DNA of 64,000 nt from Kushneria konosiri. GTDB lineage: Bacteria > Pseudomonadota > Gammaproteobacteria > Pseudomonadales > Halomonadaceae. The stretch covers positions 2,728,001-2,792,000 of the forward strand of contig NZ_CP021323.1 in NCBI RefSeq assembly GCF_002155145.1, written 5' to 3'. Position 1 is the stretch's first letter, and each line of letters opens with the position of its first letter. The notes under the pieces are model-generated. The model did not search any database, had not been told where the DNA came from, and saw nothing but the letters and a program-made list of their open reading frames with translations. Made by a program: the position numbers and the translations under genes. Shown piece by piece: positions 42,906-52,624 of this stretch.

Positions 42906-43358
42906 TCGGATTCGTGGCGGTTCAGCGGGCCACTCCTTGAGCCACGCACCGTGTTCGATCAGTGGAAGAATTTCATGAAGCTGGTCGGGCATATGACGCA
43001 GGCCACATTCCCACACGATGAGTACTCGCCAGCCAAGAGCATTCAATTGTTCAATCTGGCGACGATCCCGCATGACATTACCTGCCAGCTTTTCCTGCCA
43101 GAAGGTTTTTCGCGTCGCGGGTGACGTGGCATAAAAGCAATGCTCGTGACGATGCCAGAAACAGCCGTGCACAAATACCACGCATCGATGCCGCGGCAGC
43201 GTCAGGTCAGGCGTGCCTGGTAGATCACGCCGATGCAGGCGGAATCTGTACCCGCAGGCATGCAGAAAGCGTCTGACTGAAAGTTCCGGCTTCGTATTCT
43301 TGCCCTGAATGCCCGCCATCATGCGAGAGCGAGTCGCGGCATCGACCACATCGACCAA
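42891..43358 (-). CDS. vsr: Very short patch repair endonuclease Vsr
   Basis: A 155-residue Vsr, which nicks 5' of T in T:G mismatches made by deamination of 5-methylcytosine. It matches E. coli Vsr through VDVVDAATRSRMMAGIQGKN, DLPGTPDLTLPRHRCVVFVH, GCFWHRHEHCFYATSPATR, RDRRQIEQLNALGWRVLIVW; the catalytic Asp is in PGTPDL, zinc ligands in HGCFWHRH. TTG 43358 is preferred because AGGAGG lies eight bases before it; ATG 43364 is only two bases from that site. No Dcm-type cytosine methyltransferase or restriction enzyme is in the window, so its partner is elsewhere or missing. Confidence 0.9.
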   Translation of the reverse strand: MVDVVDAATRSRMMAGIQGKNTKPELSVRRFLHACGYRFRLHRRDLPGTPDLTLPRHRCVVFVHGCFWHRHEHCFYATSPATRKTFWQEKLAGNVMRDRRQIEQLNALGWRVLIVWECGLRHMPDQLHEILPLIEHGAWLKEWPAEPPRIRRAPQ

Positions 43359-43424
43359 GGTCATGACCTCCTGATTCACGAACATTAAAGCGTTCAGTGT
43401 AGGAGATCACGCTTTGATGTGACG

Positions 43425-44054
43425 TCAGAAGGTCATGACCTGCATTGGCCAGATGACAGGAATGGCGGCATGAAAAACGAGATCATTGCTCTGGGCGTTT
43501 TCTTCCGGATCATGGCTTTCGGCGTCGCCAAAAATGTTCAGGGTCATGTCGAAATCCTGCTCGACTCTTTTGATCATCAGACGAGCGTTTTTCTCGACAA
43601 GATAAAGCCCATTGCCATCAAAACGAGCGCATTTTCTTGCCAGCATCAGGGTGCCCTGTGGGCAAAAGTCGAAATGCTCAAGTTTCTGGGGGATCAATAA
43701 ATAGTCATCCTTTCTGATCAATTCATTATCGATAAAGCCCATGGAAAGGTGCGAGATCGGCATGGCGCTGATGCCGATCGTCTCGGGGGATGCTGTCAGC
43801 GGATAAAGCGGCAGAGACAGCACTATGGCGTGGCTGCCATCGGAAGTCTCGCGAGCCTTGCCCAGTAGATGCGCGATACTACAGCGCAGCGCCCTTGCCA
43901 GCGGTTCCAGACGCGAGTGTCCGACACGTTTGATGGTGCCATTTTCCCAGTAGGAAATGGTGACATCTGAAACGCCTACGCGACGGGCCAGCTCCGCCTT
44001 GCTCAATCCACACTGTTCCCGCAATTTGCGAATGCGCTCGCCCAACTCATTCAT
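43425..44054 (-). CDS. CI-like XRE-family transcriptional regulator
   Basis: A 209-residue repressor-like protein. N-terminal HTH_XRE: ERIRKLREQCGLSKAELARR, VGVSDVTISYWENGTIKR. The C-terminal part resembles the S24 (LexA/CI) domain (FDFCPQGTLMLARKCARFDG, NGLYLVEKNARLMIKRVEQD), but the catalytic Ser motif (SMxP) is absent (IRKDDYLLIPQ), so self-cleavage is unlikely and the domain may bind a ligand or dimerise. It could be a domesticated phage-type regulator; no phage genes are nearby. ATG 44054 gives the compact start; ATG 44075 is an alternative. Located 186 bases downstream of lrgB on the same strand. Confidence 0.82.
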   Translation of the reverse strand: MNELGERIRKLREQCGLSKAELARRVGVSDVTISYWENGTIKRVGHSRLEPLARALRCSIAHLLGKARETSDGSHAIVLSLPLYPLTASPETIGISAMPISHLSMGFIDNELIRKDDYLLIPQKLEHFDFCPQGTLMLARKCARFDGNGLYLVEKNARLMIKRVEQDFDMTLNIFGDAESHDPEENAQSNDLVFHAAIPVIWPMQVMTF

Positions 44055-44240
44055 GCGTGGTCTCACATGTCTCATAAGCGAGCCAGCATAGCGAGCCAGG
44101 TGTTAAGTATGTTTAGTAGTTTGTCATTAATTGAACACAATGCCCTTCTATAGATTTAATTTTTTTGTGTTGGTCGATTTATTCGTAAAGGGTAAAAGGG
44201 AGGCCGACTTTTCCAAAAAATAATTAGAATCCACTTATTT

Positions 44241-44957
44241 TCATGGGTTCAGCCAGCCGGCAACAAGGGGAAGCATGATGGCGCTGAGGGCGCCATTGAG
44301 CGCCATGGCGAGGCTGGCAAAGGCGCCGGTTTGGGGGTCAATACCAAACCCGCGTGCCGTGCCCAGGCCGTGTCCGTTGAGGCCGAGTGCGAGACCCACG
44401 ACACGAGGGTCATGACAGCGCAGTAGCACCGCCAGTGACGGAATGGTGGAAGCCGCAAGAATGCCGGTGACTGTCACAATGCCTGCCGTTAGCCCGGGAT
44501 AGCCGCCCAGCCCTTCCGAGACGCCGATCGCGATGGGCGTTGTAATGGATTTAGGGGCCAGGGAGGCAAGAATGGCAGGGGAGACGCCCAGCGCCCAGGC
44601 AATGGAAAGGGTCGCGGCGCAGGCCGTGATTGAACCGACGACCAGACTCACCGTGACGGGGATCAGCAAGCGCTTGATGTGTTGAAACTGCTCATAAAGC
44701 GGGATGGCCAGACCGACCGTCGCCGGGCCAAGCAGCAGTGTCAGCCAGTGAGCATCAAGATAATAGGTATCGTAATCAATCGGCAGTACGAGGATAAAAG
44801 TCGCCAGCATCAGGCTGCCGGTCAGCATGGGTGGCGCCCAGCTGGGGTATCGCATCAGTCGATACAACGACAGCGACAACATGTAGGCGGCCAGGGTGAT
44901 CACAACGGCCAGTGCCGGTGTCGCCATCATCTCATGCGACAGCATGCTCAACGTCAT
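44241..44957 (-). CDS. lrgB: LrgB/CidB-family membrane protein
   Basis: A 238-residue polytopic protein. LrgB marks: ATVGLAIPLYEQFQHIKRLL, ASLAPKSITTPIAIGVSEGL, GGYPGLTAGIVTVTGILAAS, GLALGLNGHGLGTARGFGID. With LrgA it forms an antiholin-like pair in some bacteria and a glycolate/lactate or pyruvate carrier (PlgG, YxaKC) in others; the latter is likelier in a Gram-negative. Its ATG overlaps the lrgA stop (ATGA). Confidence 0.92.
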   Translation of the reverse strand: MTLSMLSHEMMATPALAVVITLAAYMLSLSLYRLMRYPSWAPPMLTGSLMLATFILVLPIDYDTYYLDAHWLTLLLGPATVGLAIPLYEQFQHIKRLLIPVTVSLVVGSITACAATLSIAWALGVSPAILASLAPKSITTPIAIGVSEGLGGYPGLTAGIVTVTGILAASTIPSLAVLLRCHDPRVVGLALGLNGHGLGTARGFGIDPQTGAFASLAMALNGALSAIMLPLVAGWLNP

Positions 44958-45322
44958 GAAATACCCGCTGTCTTGTCACGACGATGCTGCCATCGCACCA
45001 TGGCCTGCATGGTTAGAAGTGTTACCACGCTGCTGATCAGGGTGCCCAGCACAATGGCAATCAAAAGCTTTAGCCAGTTATCGGTCAGCGTGCTGCCCAG
45101 AAAGAAAAGGCCGGCAGCACTGGGCAGAATCAAAAGGGTGAAATAGTGGATCAGATGGCTGGCGGCAATGCCCATCGAGCGTGAAGAGCGCCTCCGTGCG
45201 ATCAATGCCATGAAAAGTATCAGCATGCCCAGCACGCTGCCCACCACGGGTAGCGAAAACAAGGTCTGTAAAAGATTACCGATGACCAGAAAGATCATCA
45301 GCCACATGAACCCCTTTAACAT
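44954..45322 (-). CDS. lrgA: LrgA/CidA-family membrane protein
   Basis: A 122-residue membrane protein with four hydrophobic segments (MWLMIFLVIGNLLQTLFSLP, VVGSVLGMLILFMALIARRR, YFTLLILPSAAGLFFL, LLIAIVLGTLISSVVTLLTM). ATG 45322 is chosen over 45325 because AGAGG needs spacing; the long in-frame extension to 45457 has no similarity, though it cannot be excluded. Overlaps lrgB by ATGA. Divergent from qorA across 199 bases. Confidence 0.88.
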   Translation of the reverse strand: MLKGFMWLMIFLVIGNLLQTLFSLPVVGSVLGMLILFMALIARRRSSRSMGIAASHLIHYFTLLILPSAAGLFFLGSTLTDNWLKLLIAIVLGTLISSVVTLLTMQAMVRWQHRRDKTAGIS

Positions 45323-45521
45323 CATGGCCTCTGGAATAAGCGGATCGATACCTCGCCCGCTGGCAGGCAATTCTGGTCTGGCGGGTTTGGACTTGGGGTC
45401 ATGATAAGCTAATGATATAAGTGAATGCAGTGAAAAATCATGCGTGCCTTCTGGCATCAGCTGGTCTGGCAGAGTCGCACTGATAACGCTTTATACATAC
45501 CTTCGATTGAGGCAATGGTTC

Positions 45522-46499
45522 ATGGCAAAACGGATTGAATTTGCAGAAACCGGCGGTCCGGAAGTGCTCAAGATGCACGAATTCGAGCCGGAACCGCCGG
45601 GGCCACGTGAAGTACGTGTCACCAACTGGGCCATTGGTCTCAACTTTATCGATATCTATGTCCGCACTGGTCTTTATCCGGTCAATGGGCTGCCTTCCGG
45701 TCTGGGGACCGAAGGGGCCGGTGTCATTGAGGCCGTCGGTGAGGAAGTAAAAGAGTTCCGGGAAGGGGATCGCGTCGCCTACGCCACAGGGCCTCTGGGT
45801 GCTTATGCAACCCACCACACCCTGCCTGCTGACAATGTGGTCATGCTGCCGGACAGCATCGGTTTTGACCAGGCTGCCGCAGCCATGTTGAAAGGACTGA
45901 CGGTGCAGTATCTGCTGCGCCAGGTGTATCAGATCAAAAGTGGCGATACCTTTCTCTTTCATGCCGCTGCAGGCGGTGTCGGGCTGATCGCCTGTCAGTG
46001 GGCCAGAAGCCTGGGCGCGCGTTTGATCGGTACCGTGTCCACGCCGGAAAAGGCAGCGTTTGCTCGTAAAAACGGTGCCTGGGCGACCATCAACTATAGC
46101 GAAGAGAACGTGGTAGAGCGCGTTCGAGAGCTGACGGATGGCCAGATGTGCCCGGTCGTCTACGATTCGGTGGGTCGAGATACCTGGGAGACCTCGCTGG
46201 ACTGCCTCGCCCCACGCGGCCTGATGGTAAGCTTTGGTAATGCTTCCGGTCCGGTAGAAGGCGTTAATCTTGCCACGCTCAACAATAAGGGCTCCCTTTT
46301 TGTCACGCGACCAAGCCTTGGGGGCTACGCCGATACTCGTGAACGGTTGGAGGCCATGAGTCAGGAGCTGTTCCAGGTGATCGCCAACGAGAGCGTTCAC
46401 GTCAACATCGGCTGTCGCTTCCGGCTCGATGAAGCGGGTGAAGCGCAGCAGAATCTGGCCTCGCGCCGCACGTCCGGTTCGACCATTCTGATTCCCTGA
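45522..46499 (+). CDS. qorA: NADPH:quinone oxidoreductase (QOR1)
   Basis: A 325-residue MDR enzyme close to E. coli QorA (327). ATG 45522 gives MAKRIEFAETGGPEVLKM, and the body has AIGLNFIDIYVRTGLYPVNG, HAAAGGVGLIACQWARSLGA, VVYDSVGRDTWETSLDCL and MVSFGNASGPVEGVNLATL. It reduces quinones one electron at a time with NADPH; zinc ligands are absent as in the family. GAGG lies about nine bases before the ATG. Downstream hairpin at 46527 separates it from the convergent SDR gene. Confidence 0.94.
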   Translation: MAKRIEFAETGGPEVLKMHEFEPEPPGPREVRVTNWAIGLNFIDIYVRTGLYPVNGLPSGLGTEGAGVIEAVGEEVKEFREGDRVAYATGPLGAYATHHTLPADNVVMLPDSIGFDQAAAAMLKGLTVQYLLRQVYQIKSGDTFLFHAAAGGVGLIACQWARSLGARLIGTVSTPEKAAFARKNGAWATINYSEENVVERVRELTDGQMCPVVYDSVGRDTWETSLDCLAPRGLMVSFGNASGPVEGVNLATLNNKGSLFVTRPSLGGYADTRERLEAMSQELFQVIANESVHVNIGCRFRLDEAGEAQQNLASRRTSGSTILIP

Positions 46500-46526
46500 G
46501 CACGTCATCTACCGTGTCTGGAACTT

Positions 46527-46560
46527 GCGCTGGCAGCTCAATCTTCAGGGCTGCCAGCGC
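46527..46560. terminator. Hairpin between convergent qorA and SDR genes
   Basis: GCGCTGGCAG (46527-46536) and CTGCCAGCGC (46551-46560): perfect 10-bp stem, 14-base loop, between the two stop codons. No T run; probable shared 3' structure. Confidence 0.55.
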
Positions 46561-46567
46561 CGACCCG

Positions 46568-47332
46568 CTACCACTCGATGGGCTTGTCGCTCCAGTCAAA
46601 AAACGTACCGCTATCTTCTACGGTGCGTTGATCGATGACCGCCAGCAGTCGCTCGGCGACAAAGTCCGCTGTAAACAGTTTTCCTTCCGGTACCCTGGTC
46701 TGAAAGGGGCGGGACAGCTCGGTATCTGTTGTTCCAGGATGCAGGCAAAGCAGGATAGCTTGCGGATTGCGCCGCTTGAACTCGACCGATGCTGTTTTCA
46801 TCAGCATGTTAAGGGCTGCCTTGCTGGCGCGATAGGCGTACCAGCCCCCCAGTTCGTTATCGCCAATCGAGCCCACTCTTGCCGAGAGCGTGGCAATAAT
46901 GGCCGGATGGTGGATCAGGCGGTCGGTCAGCGTGCTGATCAGCATGGCGGCCGTCGCGGCATTGACGTGAAAGGCATGGTTCAAGGCATCAAACGAAAGA
47001 CGCTCAAGACGCTTTTCAGGTGTAATGGCCACCGACTGGTCACTTTGTCCACTGTGAAGGACACCGATCGTGTTAAACAAAAGGTGGATCGGTGTCTGCG
47101 TTAGATAATCGCTGAGCGTTTGCAGACCCTGTTCGGTGGTGACATCGGCGTCCACAATCTCCAGCCGGTCGGTATCGAGCGGCGTCTCCTGCTTGAGGCG
47201 TTCTGGATGGCGGGTGACGGCAATCAGTCGCCCCGCACGCGGATCCTGGTGGAGTCTTGCCAGCAGAGCGCGGCCAATGCCGCCACCGCCGGTCACAACG
47301 GCAGTGTATTGATCGGGAAGATGTTCAAGCAT
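46568..47332 (-). CDS. Short-chain dehydrogenase (C-factor-like)
   Basis: A 254-residue SDR. Cofactor motif AVVTGGGGIGRALLARLHQD, Asn-containing LFNTIGVLH, Ser in ATLSARVGS, and catalytic Tyr/Lys in YAYRASKAALNMLMKTAS, followed by LHPGTTDTELSRPF. This clade includes CsgA/C-factor proteins; substrate unknown. ATG 47332; ribosome site modest. It is 75 bases after cydC on the same strand and could be in the cyd transcript. Confidence 0.87.
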   Translation of the reverse strand: MLEHLPDQYTAVVTGGGGIGRALLARLHQDPRAGRLIAVTRHPERLKQETPLDTDRLEIVDADVTTEQGLQTLSDYLTQTPIHLLFNTIGVLHSGQSDQSVAITPEKRLERLSFDALNHAFHVNAATAAMLISTLTDRLIHHPAIIATLSARVGSIGDNELGGWYAYRASKAALNMLMKTASVEFKRRNPQAILLCLHPGTTDTELSRPFQTRVPEGKLFTADFVAERLLAVIDQRTVEDSGTFFDWSDKPIEW

Positions 47333-47407
47333 GTCATGGCTCGCCTGGTCGATGAGAAACGATTGTCAATCACAACGGTGTCTTCAAGCGTAGCGGACCT
47401 GAAAGCG

Positions 47408-49177
47408 TCAGGCCGGACGCAGAAGGCCCGAAAGCTCCGGGTCGATGCGCCGGCACAGCGTGGCCAGACGGCTGTCGGGATCGGCCAGGAGATACTCGGG
47501 TGTGTCATGTTCGACCAGTTGCCCTTCGTCGAGCATGGCAATTCGGTCAAATTGCTCAAGCTGCGTTAGCCGATGCGTGATCACGATCAGGGTGCGTCCC
47601 TGACAAAGATGGCTGATGGCACGCCAGACCTGTTGTTCGGTGGCTTCATCAAGCCCCTCGGTAGGCTCATCCAGCAACACGATAGGCGCCTTTCGAAGCA
47701 GCGCGCGCGCAAGACCAAAACGTCTGAGCTGGCCGCCGGACAGGGAACTGCCGCGTTCGTCCGGAAAGCCTGACAAGCCGTCAGGCTGATGCGCCAGCCA
47801 GTCGCTCAGTGCCAGCGCCTCAAGTACGGCCATGATGTCATCATCCTTGATGGGTTGGCCCATGGTCAGGTTGTCGCGGTAGCTGGCCGTGAAAAGATGG
47901 GTGTCCTGCTGGGCAACGGCAAATTGAGCGCGAAGGGAGGCCTCGCTCAGCTGACTCAGGGGGGCACCTCCCAGCGTGATGTTTCCTTCACTGGGAGGCA
48001 CAAAGCGAATCAGGCTATTGAACAGGGTAGTCTTGCCGCTACCGGAGGGTCCAAGGATCAGCAGGTGCTCGCCTTCTTCGACATCAAGGCTGACCGAGGA
48101 GAGTGTCGCGATATCCGAATCAAGATGTACGCTCAATCGCTCGATGGAGAGCCGGGTGCCTTCCGGCCGTTGCTGGCGGCTCTCTTCGGGAAATCCGGTC
48201 TCCGGCACGCGCTGCTGGATGTCATCAAGACGTGTGGCGGCGCGTTGAATACGACCGAGATTCTGCCAGGCCTGGGGCAGCAGGGCGATCGCCTCGAAGG
48301 CACCCATGACCGCAAGGCCCATCAGTGCCACCAGAGTGGCATTCATGCCGTTCTGAGTGACCGCCCAGCCAGCCATGCCCAGCACGCCGGTCAGCGTCAG
48401 GCCCAGCAGCGTCTGCGAAAGCAGCTGTGAGTTGCCCCATTGGCGGGCAAGCTGATATTCGTGGGCGTCCCGAGCGTGCTGACCCTTGATGAGGTGGTCG
48501 ACTTCGCCGTGCCAGCGATTGTAGATCATCAGCTCGGAAAGACCTTTCAGACGCTCGAGCAGTCGTGCTCTTAATCGGGTGTTGTCCTGCTGCCAGGCAT
48601 CGGAGTGAGATCGGCCGGCACGCCAGGCAAGCCAGGGCCCCAGCAGCCCTGACAGCAGCAGGGCGAGGGCGGCAAAAATACCGATGGCGGGAGCAAAGAC
48701 ACCGATGACCACACCACAGACCACAATGCCCAGCAGGGCCACGAGGGAAGGAGCCAGCACTCGCAGGTAGAGGCTGTCCAGGGCGTCCACATCGGCCGTC
48801 AGTCGTGTCATGAGCTCGCTTTCACCATGGCGTTGCAGCTGTGCAGGCGAAAATGGTTCAAGTCTTTCATAAACATGGCGTCGCAAACGAGAGAGCAGGC
48901 GGAAGGTCGCGTCATGAGTGACCAGCCGCTCTCCATAGCGAGTGCCGGTGCGTGCCAGAGCAAAAAACCGTACGCCGGCTGATGGCAGTAGATAGTTGAA
49001 GGTTTGAGCCGTAACAACACTCAGACCAGCCAGTGCCGAGGCGGACAGGAACCAGCCTGAAAGTGCCATCAGGCCGATGCTGGAGGCCAGCGCCATGAGC
49101 TGCAGCGCAATTCCGATGCCCAGCAGCCATGCCCATGGCTTCATGAGACGAAGATAGGGAAGCAACTGTTTAAACAT
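47408..49177 (-). CDS. cydC: Thiol-exporting ABC transporter subunit CydC
   Basis: A 589-residue half-transporter: six-helix membrane domain, then ABC domain with Walker A GPSGSGKTT, Q-loop QQDTHLF, signature LSGGQLRRFGLARALL and Walker B IVLLDEPTEGLDE. With CydD it exports glutathione/cysteine to the periplasm and is needed for cytochrome bd and c assembly. ATG 49177 has GGAGGT five bases upstream and overlaps the cydD stop by eight bases; the longer frame to 49264 is inside cydD. No cydAB in the window. Confidence 0.94.
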   Translation of the reverse strand: MFKQLLPYLRLMKPWAWLLGIGIALQLMALASSIGLMALSGWFLSASALAGLSVVTAQTFNYLLPSAGVRFFALARTGTRYGERLVTHDATFRLLSRLRRHVYERLEPFSPAQLQRHGESELMTRLTADVDALDSLYLRVLAPSLVALLGIVVCGVVIGVFAPAIGIFAALALLLSGLLGPWLAWRAGRSHSDAWQQDNTRLRARLLERLKGLSELMIYNRWHGEVDHLIKGQHARDAHEYQLARQWGNSQLLSQTLLGLTLTGVLGMAGWAVTQNGMNATLVALMGLAVMGAFEAIALLPQAWQNLGRIQRAATRLDDIQQRVPETGFPEESRQQRPEGTRLSIERLSVHLDSDIATLSSVSLDVEEGEHLLILGPSGSGKTTLFNSLIRFVPPSEGNITLGGAPLSQLSEASLRAQFAVAQQDTHLFTASYRDNLTMGQPIKDDDIMAVLEALALSDWLAHQPDGLSGFPDERGSSLSGGQLRRFGLARALLRKAPIVLLDEPTEGLDEATEQQVWRAISHLCQGRTLIVITHRLTQLEQFDRIAMLDEGQLVEHDTPEYLLADPDSRLATLCRRIDPELSGLLRPA

Positions 49178-50957
49178 GGCGCACCTCCGTCTCGCTCTTC
49201 GTCGAGCGTGCCAGCGGCCCGCCTGGTGCGCGCAGCGCTTCCAGAGTGTCGAGTGCCTGAACACTGCCCTGACTAAGCATCAGAACCCGGTCGGCCAGTG
49301 CCAGAAGCTCCATGCGGTGAGTCAGAAGGACCACCGTGCGTCCCTTGCATAACCGTGACAGGGCGTCCATCACCAGTCGCTCGCTTTCCTGATCAAGGCT
49401 GGCGGTTGGCTCGTCAAGCAGCACCAGACGTGCATCGCGCAAGAAGGCACGTGCCAGTGCAATGCGTCGAGCCTGACCGCCTGAAACCGCTCTGCCGCCT
49501 TCTCCCAATCGGGTTTCAAGTCCGTCGGGCAGCTCGGCAAGCCAGTGATGGAGCGCGGCCTGCTCCAGGGCTTCCTTCAGGATCTGGTCGCTGGCATGCG
49601 CGTTGGCCAGCCTTAGATTGTCTGCCAGTGTTCCAGACACGATCACCGCGGACTGACCGACCCAGGCGATCTGATGCTGCCAGTCATCGGGGCGGATATC
49701 CGTCAGCGCTCTTGAGGGGTGATCACCGTCTGACACTCTCAATGTGCCGGCTTCGGGATGCATGAAGTCCATCAAAACGTTGAGCAGGGTTGATTTGCCG
49801 GCACCGCTGGGACCGATGACAGCCAGCGTCTCATTGGCCTGAATAGTGAGTGAAACTTCGGTCAGAGCCGGAGATTCGCGCCCGGCATAGCGTGCTGTCA
49901 GACCTTCAAGCGAGAGCGTAAGCCCTGCCCGGGGCTGCCATGGCGGTTGGTCATTGTCACGCTCAAAAACGCGCCGATTAAGGATGGGCATCAGATCTTC
50001 GGCGGCGGCTTCGGCTTCGGCCTTTGCATGATAATGGACACCCAGCTCGCGAAGGGGCTGATAGAACTCGGGCGCCAGAATGAGGATGAAAAGACCAATA
50101 AAGAGATTGATGCCGTGGTCGTACATGCCGAAATTGAATTGGCCCAGATAAACAAAGCCCAGATAAAGCGCCAGCAGAGCGATCGAGACGGAAGCGAAAA
50201 ATTCCAGAACAGTCGAGGAAAGAAAGGCCAGGCGTAGAACGCGCATGGTGCGACGGCGAAAACTTTCGGAAGCCGTATGGACTTCATTGGCCTGGCGCTT
50301 GCTGATATCAAAAAGCTTGAGCGTTGAAAGCCCCTGAAGCGTGTCCAGAAAATGCCGGCTCATGCGGCCCATCTCCAAAAACTGATCCTCCTGACGCTTT
50401 TTGGCGCCGATGCCGACCATGGCCATGTTCATCGGAATCAGCGGCCCGGTGGCCAGCAGAATGAGTGCTGCCGCCCAGCTCAAGGGGGCAACAGCCGCCA
50501 GAATAATGATGGGGATGATGGCGCACAGCAGCATCTGCGGACGATAGTCGGCATAAAAGCCCTGCAGCGCATCGACCTGGTCCCAGACTCGATTGCTCAG
50601 CGTGGCGCTATGCTGGCGTCGCGCCCATAGCGGACCGAGAACGGCGATACGCTCCAAGAGCTCTTTCCGGACGGATTGGCGAATTTCGATACCACCACGG
50701 GCGCCGCAGAGCGTACGAGCCCGAACCAGCAGTCCTCGCGCAATAAAGGCCGGCGGTAGCAGCAGCAGGGGGATCAAGAGAGAGGAAAAGTCGGCACCGT
50801 CGATTACCATGCGCTGAGCAATGGTCGCAATGCACCAGGCCTGTACCATCAGGACCAGTGTTGAAAGGGTACCTGCAATGACTGAAAGTCGGCTCCAGCG
50901 AGCGCCTCGACTAGCAGTGCGCTGCAGCCATTGGCGCGGTGTTTCATTCGAGGCCAT
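49170..50957 (-). CDS. cydD: Thiol-exporting ABC transporter subunit CydD
   Basis: A 595-residue half-transporter. Membrane domain includes LLIPLLLLPPAFIARGLLV and MNMAMVGIGAKKRQEDQFLE; the ABC domain has Walker A IGPSGAGKSTLLNVLM, signature VSGGQARRIALARAFL and Walker B LVLLDEPTASLDQ. Partner of CydC, translationally overlapped. GGAG lies six bases before ATG 50957. Divergent from gltX; the 168-base gap holds the gltX promoter. Confidence 0.94.
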   Translation of the reverse strand: MASNETPRQWLQRTASRGARWSRLSVIAGTLSTLVLMVQAWCIATIAQRMVIDGADFSSLLIPLLLLPPAFIARGLLVRARTLCGARGGIEIRQSVRKELLERIAVLGPLWARRQHSATLSNRVWDQVDALQGFYADYRPQMLLCAIIPIIILAAVAPLSWAAALILLATGPLIPMNMAMVGIGAKKRQEDQFLEMGRMSRHFLDTLQGLSTLKLFDISKRQANEVHTASESFRRRTMRVLRLAFLSSTVLEFFASVSIALLALYLGFVYLGQFNFGMYDHGINLFIGLFILILAPEFYQPLRELGVHYHAKAEAEAAAEDLMPILNRRVFERDNDQPPWQPRAGLTLSLEGLTARYAGRESPALTEVSLTIQANETLAVIGPSGAGKSTLLNVLMDFMHPEAGTLRVSDGDHPSRALTDIRPDDWQHQIAWVGQSAVIVSGTLADNLRLANAHASDQILKEALEQAALHHWLAELPDGLETRLGEGGRAVSGGQARRIALARAFLRDARLVLLDEPTASLDQESERLVMDALSRLCKGRTVVLLTHRMELLALADRVLMLSQGSVQALDTLEALRAPGGPLARSTKSETEVRHV

Positions 50958-51064
50958 GACGGCTCCATCGAGAGCGGGCTTACAATATCAACAAAAAAGC
51001 GGGCAAACGCACAGCGGTACTTCGTCGCAGCCGTGACAGTGCTGATACGGCGCCGAACGCCACC

Positions 51065-51093
51065 TTAAGTGCGCGCGCTGGTTGGCGTATAAT
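51065..51093 (+). promoter_or_regulatory. Probable sigma70 promoter of gltX
   Basis: A perfect TATAAT (51088-51093) lies 32 bases before the gltX ATG. The -35 at 17 bases upstream (TTAAGT, 51065-51070) is poor, so -10 recognition dominates. Confidence 0.55.
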
Positions 51094-51125
51094 AGTGGCA
51101 CGTTTTTCAGCCAATGGCCGTTTTC

Positions 51126-52619
51126 ATGACTGTACGCACGCGTATTGCCCCTTCGCCGACCGGGGATCCCCATGTCGGTACTGCCTATGTGGCGCTTTTC
51201 AATCTTTGCTTTGCGAAGCAGCACGGCGGTGAGTTCATCCTGCGCATCGAGGACACCGACCGGGTGCGCTCCACCTCCGAATCCGAGCAAATGATTCTGG
51301 ATTCCCTGCGCTGGCTGGGCATCGAGTGGTCCGAAGGGCCCGACGTGGGCGGACCACATGGTCCTTATCGTCAGAGTGAGCGTGGCGATATCTATGCCAC
51401 ACATGTTCAGAAGCTTCTGGACAGCGGCCATGCCTTCAAGTGCTACCGCACCAGTGAAGAACTTGACGAGATGCGCGAGACGCGCAAGGCGCAGGGGCTC
51501 TACGCGGCACTAAAACCGGAAGACCTTTACCTGGACGCAGACGAGCACGCTCGACGCGAACAGGAAAACTGGCCTCATGTCGTACGCATGAAGGTACCAG
51601 GGGAGGGGAGCTGCCGCTTCAATGACATGCTGCGTGGCGAGATCGAGGTGGACTGGGCTCAGGTAGACGCCCAGATCCTGATGAAATCGGATGGTATGCC
51701 GACCTATCATCTGGCCAACGTGGTCGATGATCACCTCATGGGCATCACGCATGTCCTGCGTGGTGAGGAGTGGATCAACTCGGCGCCCAAGCACATTCTG
51801 CTCTATGAGTATTTCGGCTGGGAAATGCCGGCGCTGTGTCACCTGCCGTTATTGCGTAATCCGGACAAATCCAAGCTGTCCAAGCGCAAAAATCCGACCT
51901 CGATCAACTATTACAAGCGCATGGGTTATTTGCCTCAGGCAGTGACCAACTACCTGGGGCGCATGGGTTGGTCAATGCCGGATGAGCGCGAGAAATTCAC
52001 ACTGGATGAGATGATGGCGAATTTCGACATTCATCGCATCTCGCTGGGCGGGCCGGTGTTCGATCTTGAGAAGCTGACCTGGCTCAACGGCGTCTATCTC
52101 CGCGAAGATCTTGATGACGAAGCCCTCCTGCGCAAGCTGATGCAGTGGGCGTTCAACGAAGACTATGTGGCGCAGATTCTGCCTCAGGTCAGACCTCGTG
52201 TTCAGACCCTTGCTGAAGTCATGCCGCTGGCCGGGCATTTCTTTGCGGGGCTGCCGAATCTGCGGGTCGAACAGTTCGATGAGACCGGGATGACACGTGA
52301 GCAGACGGTTCGCCTGCTGCAGTTTCTGGTCTGGCGACTCGAAAACGTGCGCAGCTGGGACAAGGAGTCTCTTCTTTCAGAGGTCAAACTACTGTCAGGC
52401 TATCTTGAGCTCAAGATGAAGGCTTTTCTGGCACCGGTATTCATTGCGGTTACCGGCAGTCAGACCTCCACCTCGGTCATGGATGCCATGGTGATTCTGG
52501 GATCTGACATGACCCGGGCCAGACTGCGACATGCTATTGCCGTGCTTGGCGGCGCTTCCAAGAAACAGACTAAGGCGCTGGAAAAGGAATACCGCGATCT
52601 GCCTGCGAGTGACGCATAA
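51126..52619 (+). CDS. gltX: Glutamyl-tRNA synthetase
   Basis: A 497-residue class I synthetase charging tRNA-Glu with glutamate. HIGH motif is [11 protein letters not shown] (His16), KMSKS equivalent KLSKR at 250-254; [13 protein letters not shown] and [20 protein letters not shown] are typical. ATG 51126 gives the canonical [13 protein letters not shown] start; the ribosome site is weak. Length fits the single discriminating or non-discriminating GluRS. Next to tRNA-Ala and tRNA-Glu downstream, the latter its substrate. Confidence 0.97.
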   Translation: MTVRTRIAPSPTGDPHVGTAYVALFNLCFAKQHGGEFILRIEDTDRVRSTSESEQMILDSLRWLGIEWSEGPDVGGPHGPYRQSERGDIYATHVQKLLDSGHAFKCYRTSEELDEMRETRKAQGLYAALKPEDLYLDADEHARREQENWPHVVRMKVPGEGSCRFNDMLRGEIEVDWAQVDAQILMKSDGMPTYHLANVVDDHLMGITHVLRGEEWINSAPKHILLYEYFGWEMPALCHLPLLRNPDKSKLSKRKNPTSINYYKRMGYLPQAVTNYLGRMGWSMPDEREKFTLDEMMANFDIHRISLGGPVFDLEKLTWLNGVYLREDLDDEALLRKLMQWAFNEDYVAQILPQVRPRVQTLAEVMPLAGHFFAGLPNLRVEQFDETGMTREQTVRLLQFLVWRLENVRSWDKESLLSEVKLLSGYLELKMKAFLAPVFIAVTGSQTSTSVMDAMVILGSDMTRARLRHAIAVLGGASKKQTKALEKEYRDLPASDA

Positions 52620-52624
52620 GGGGC

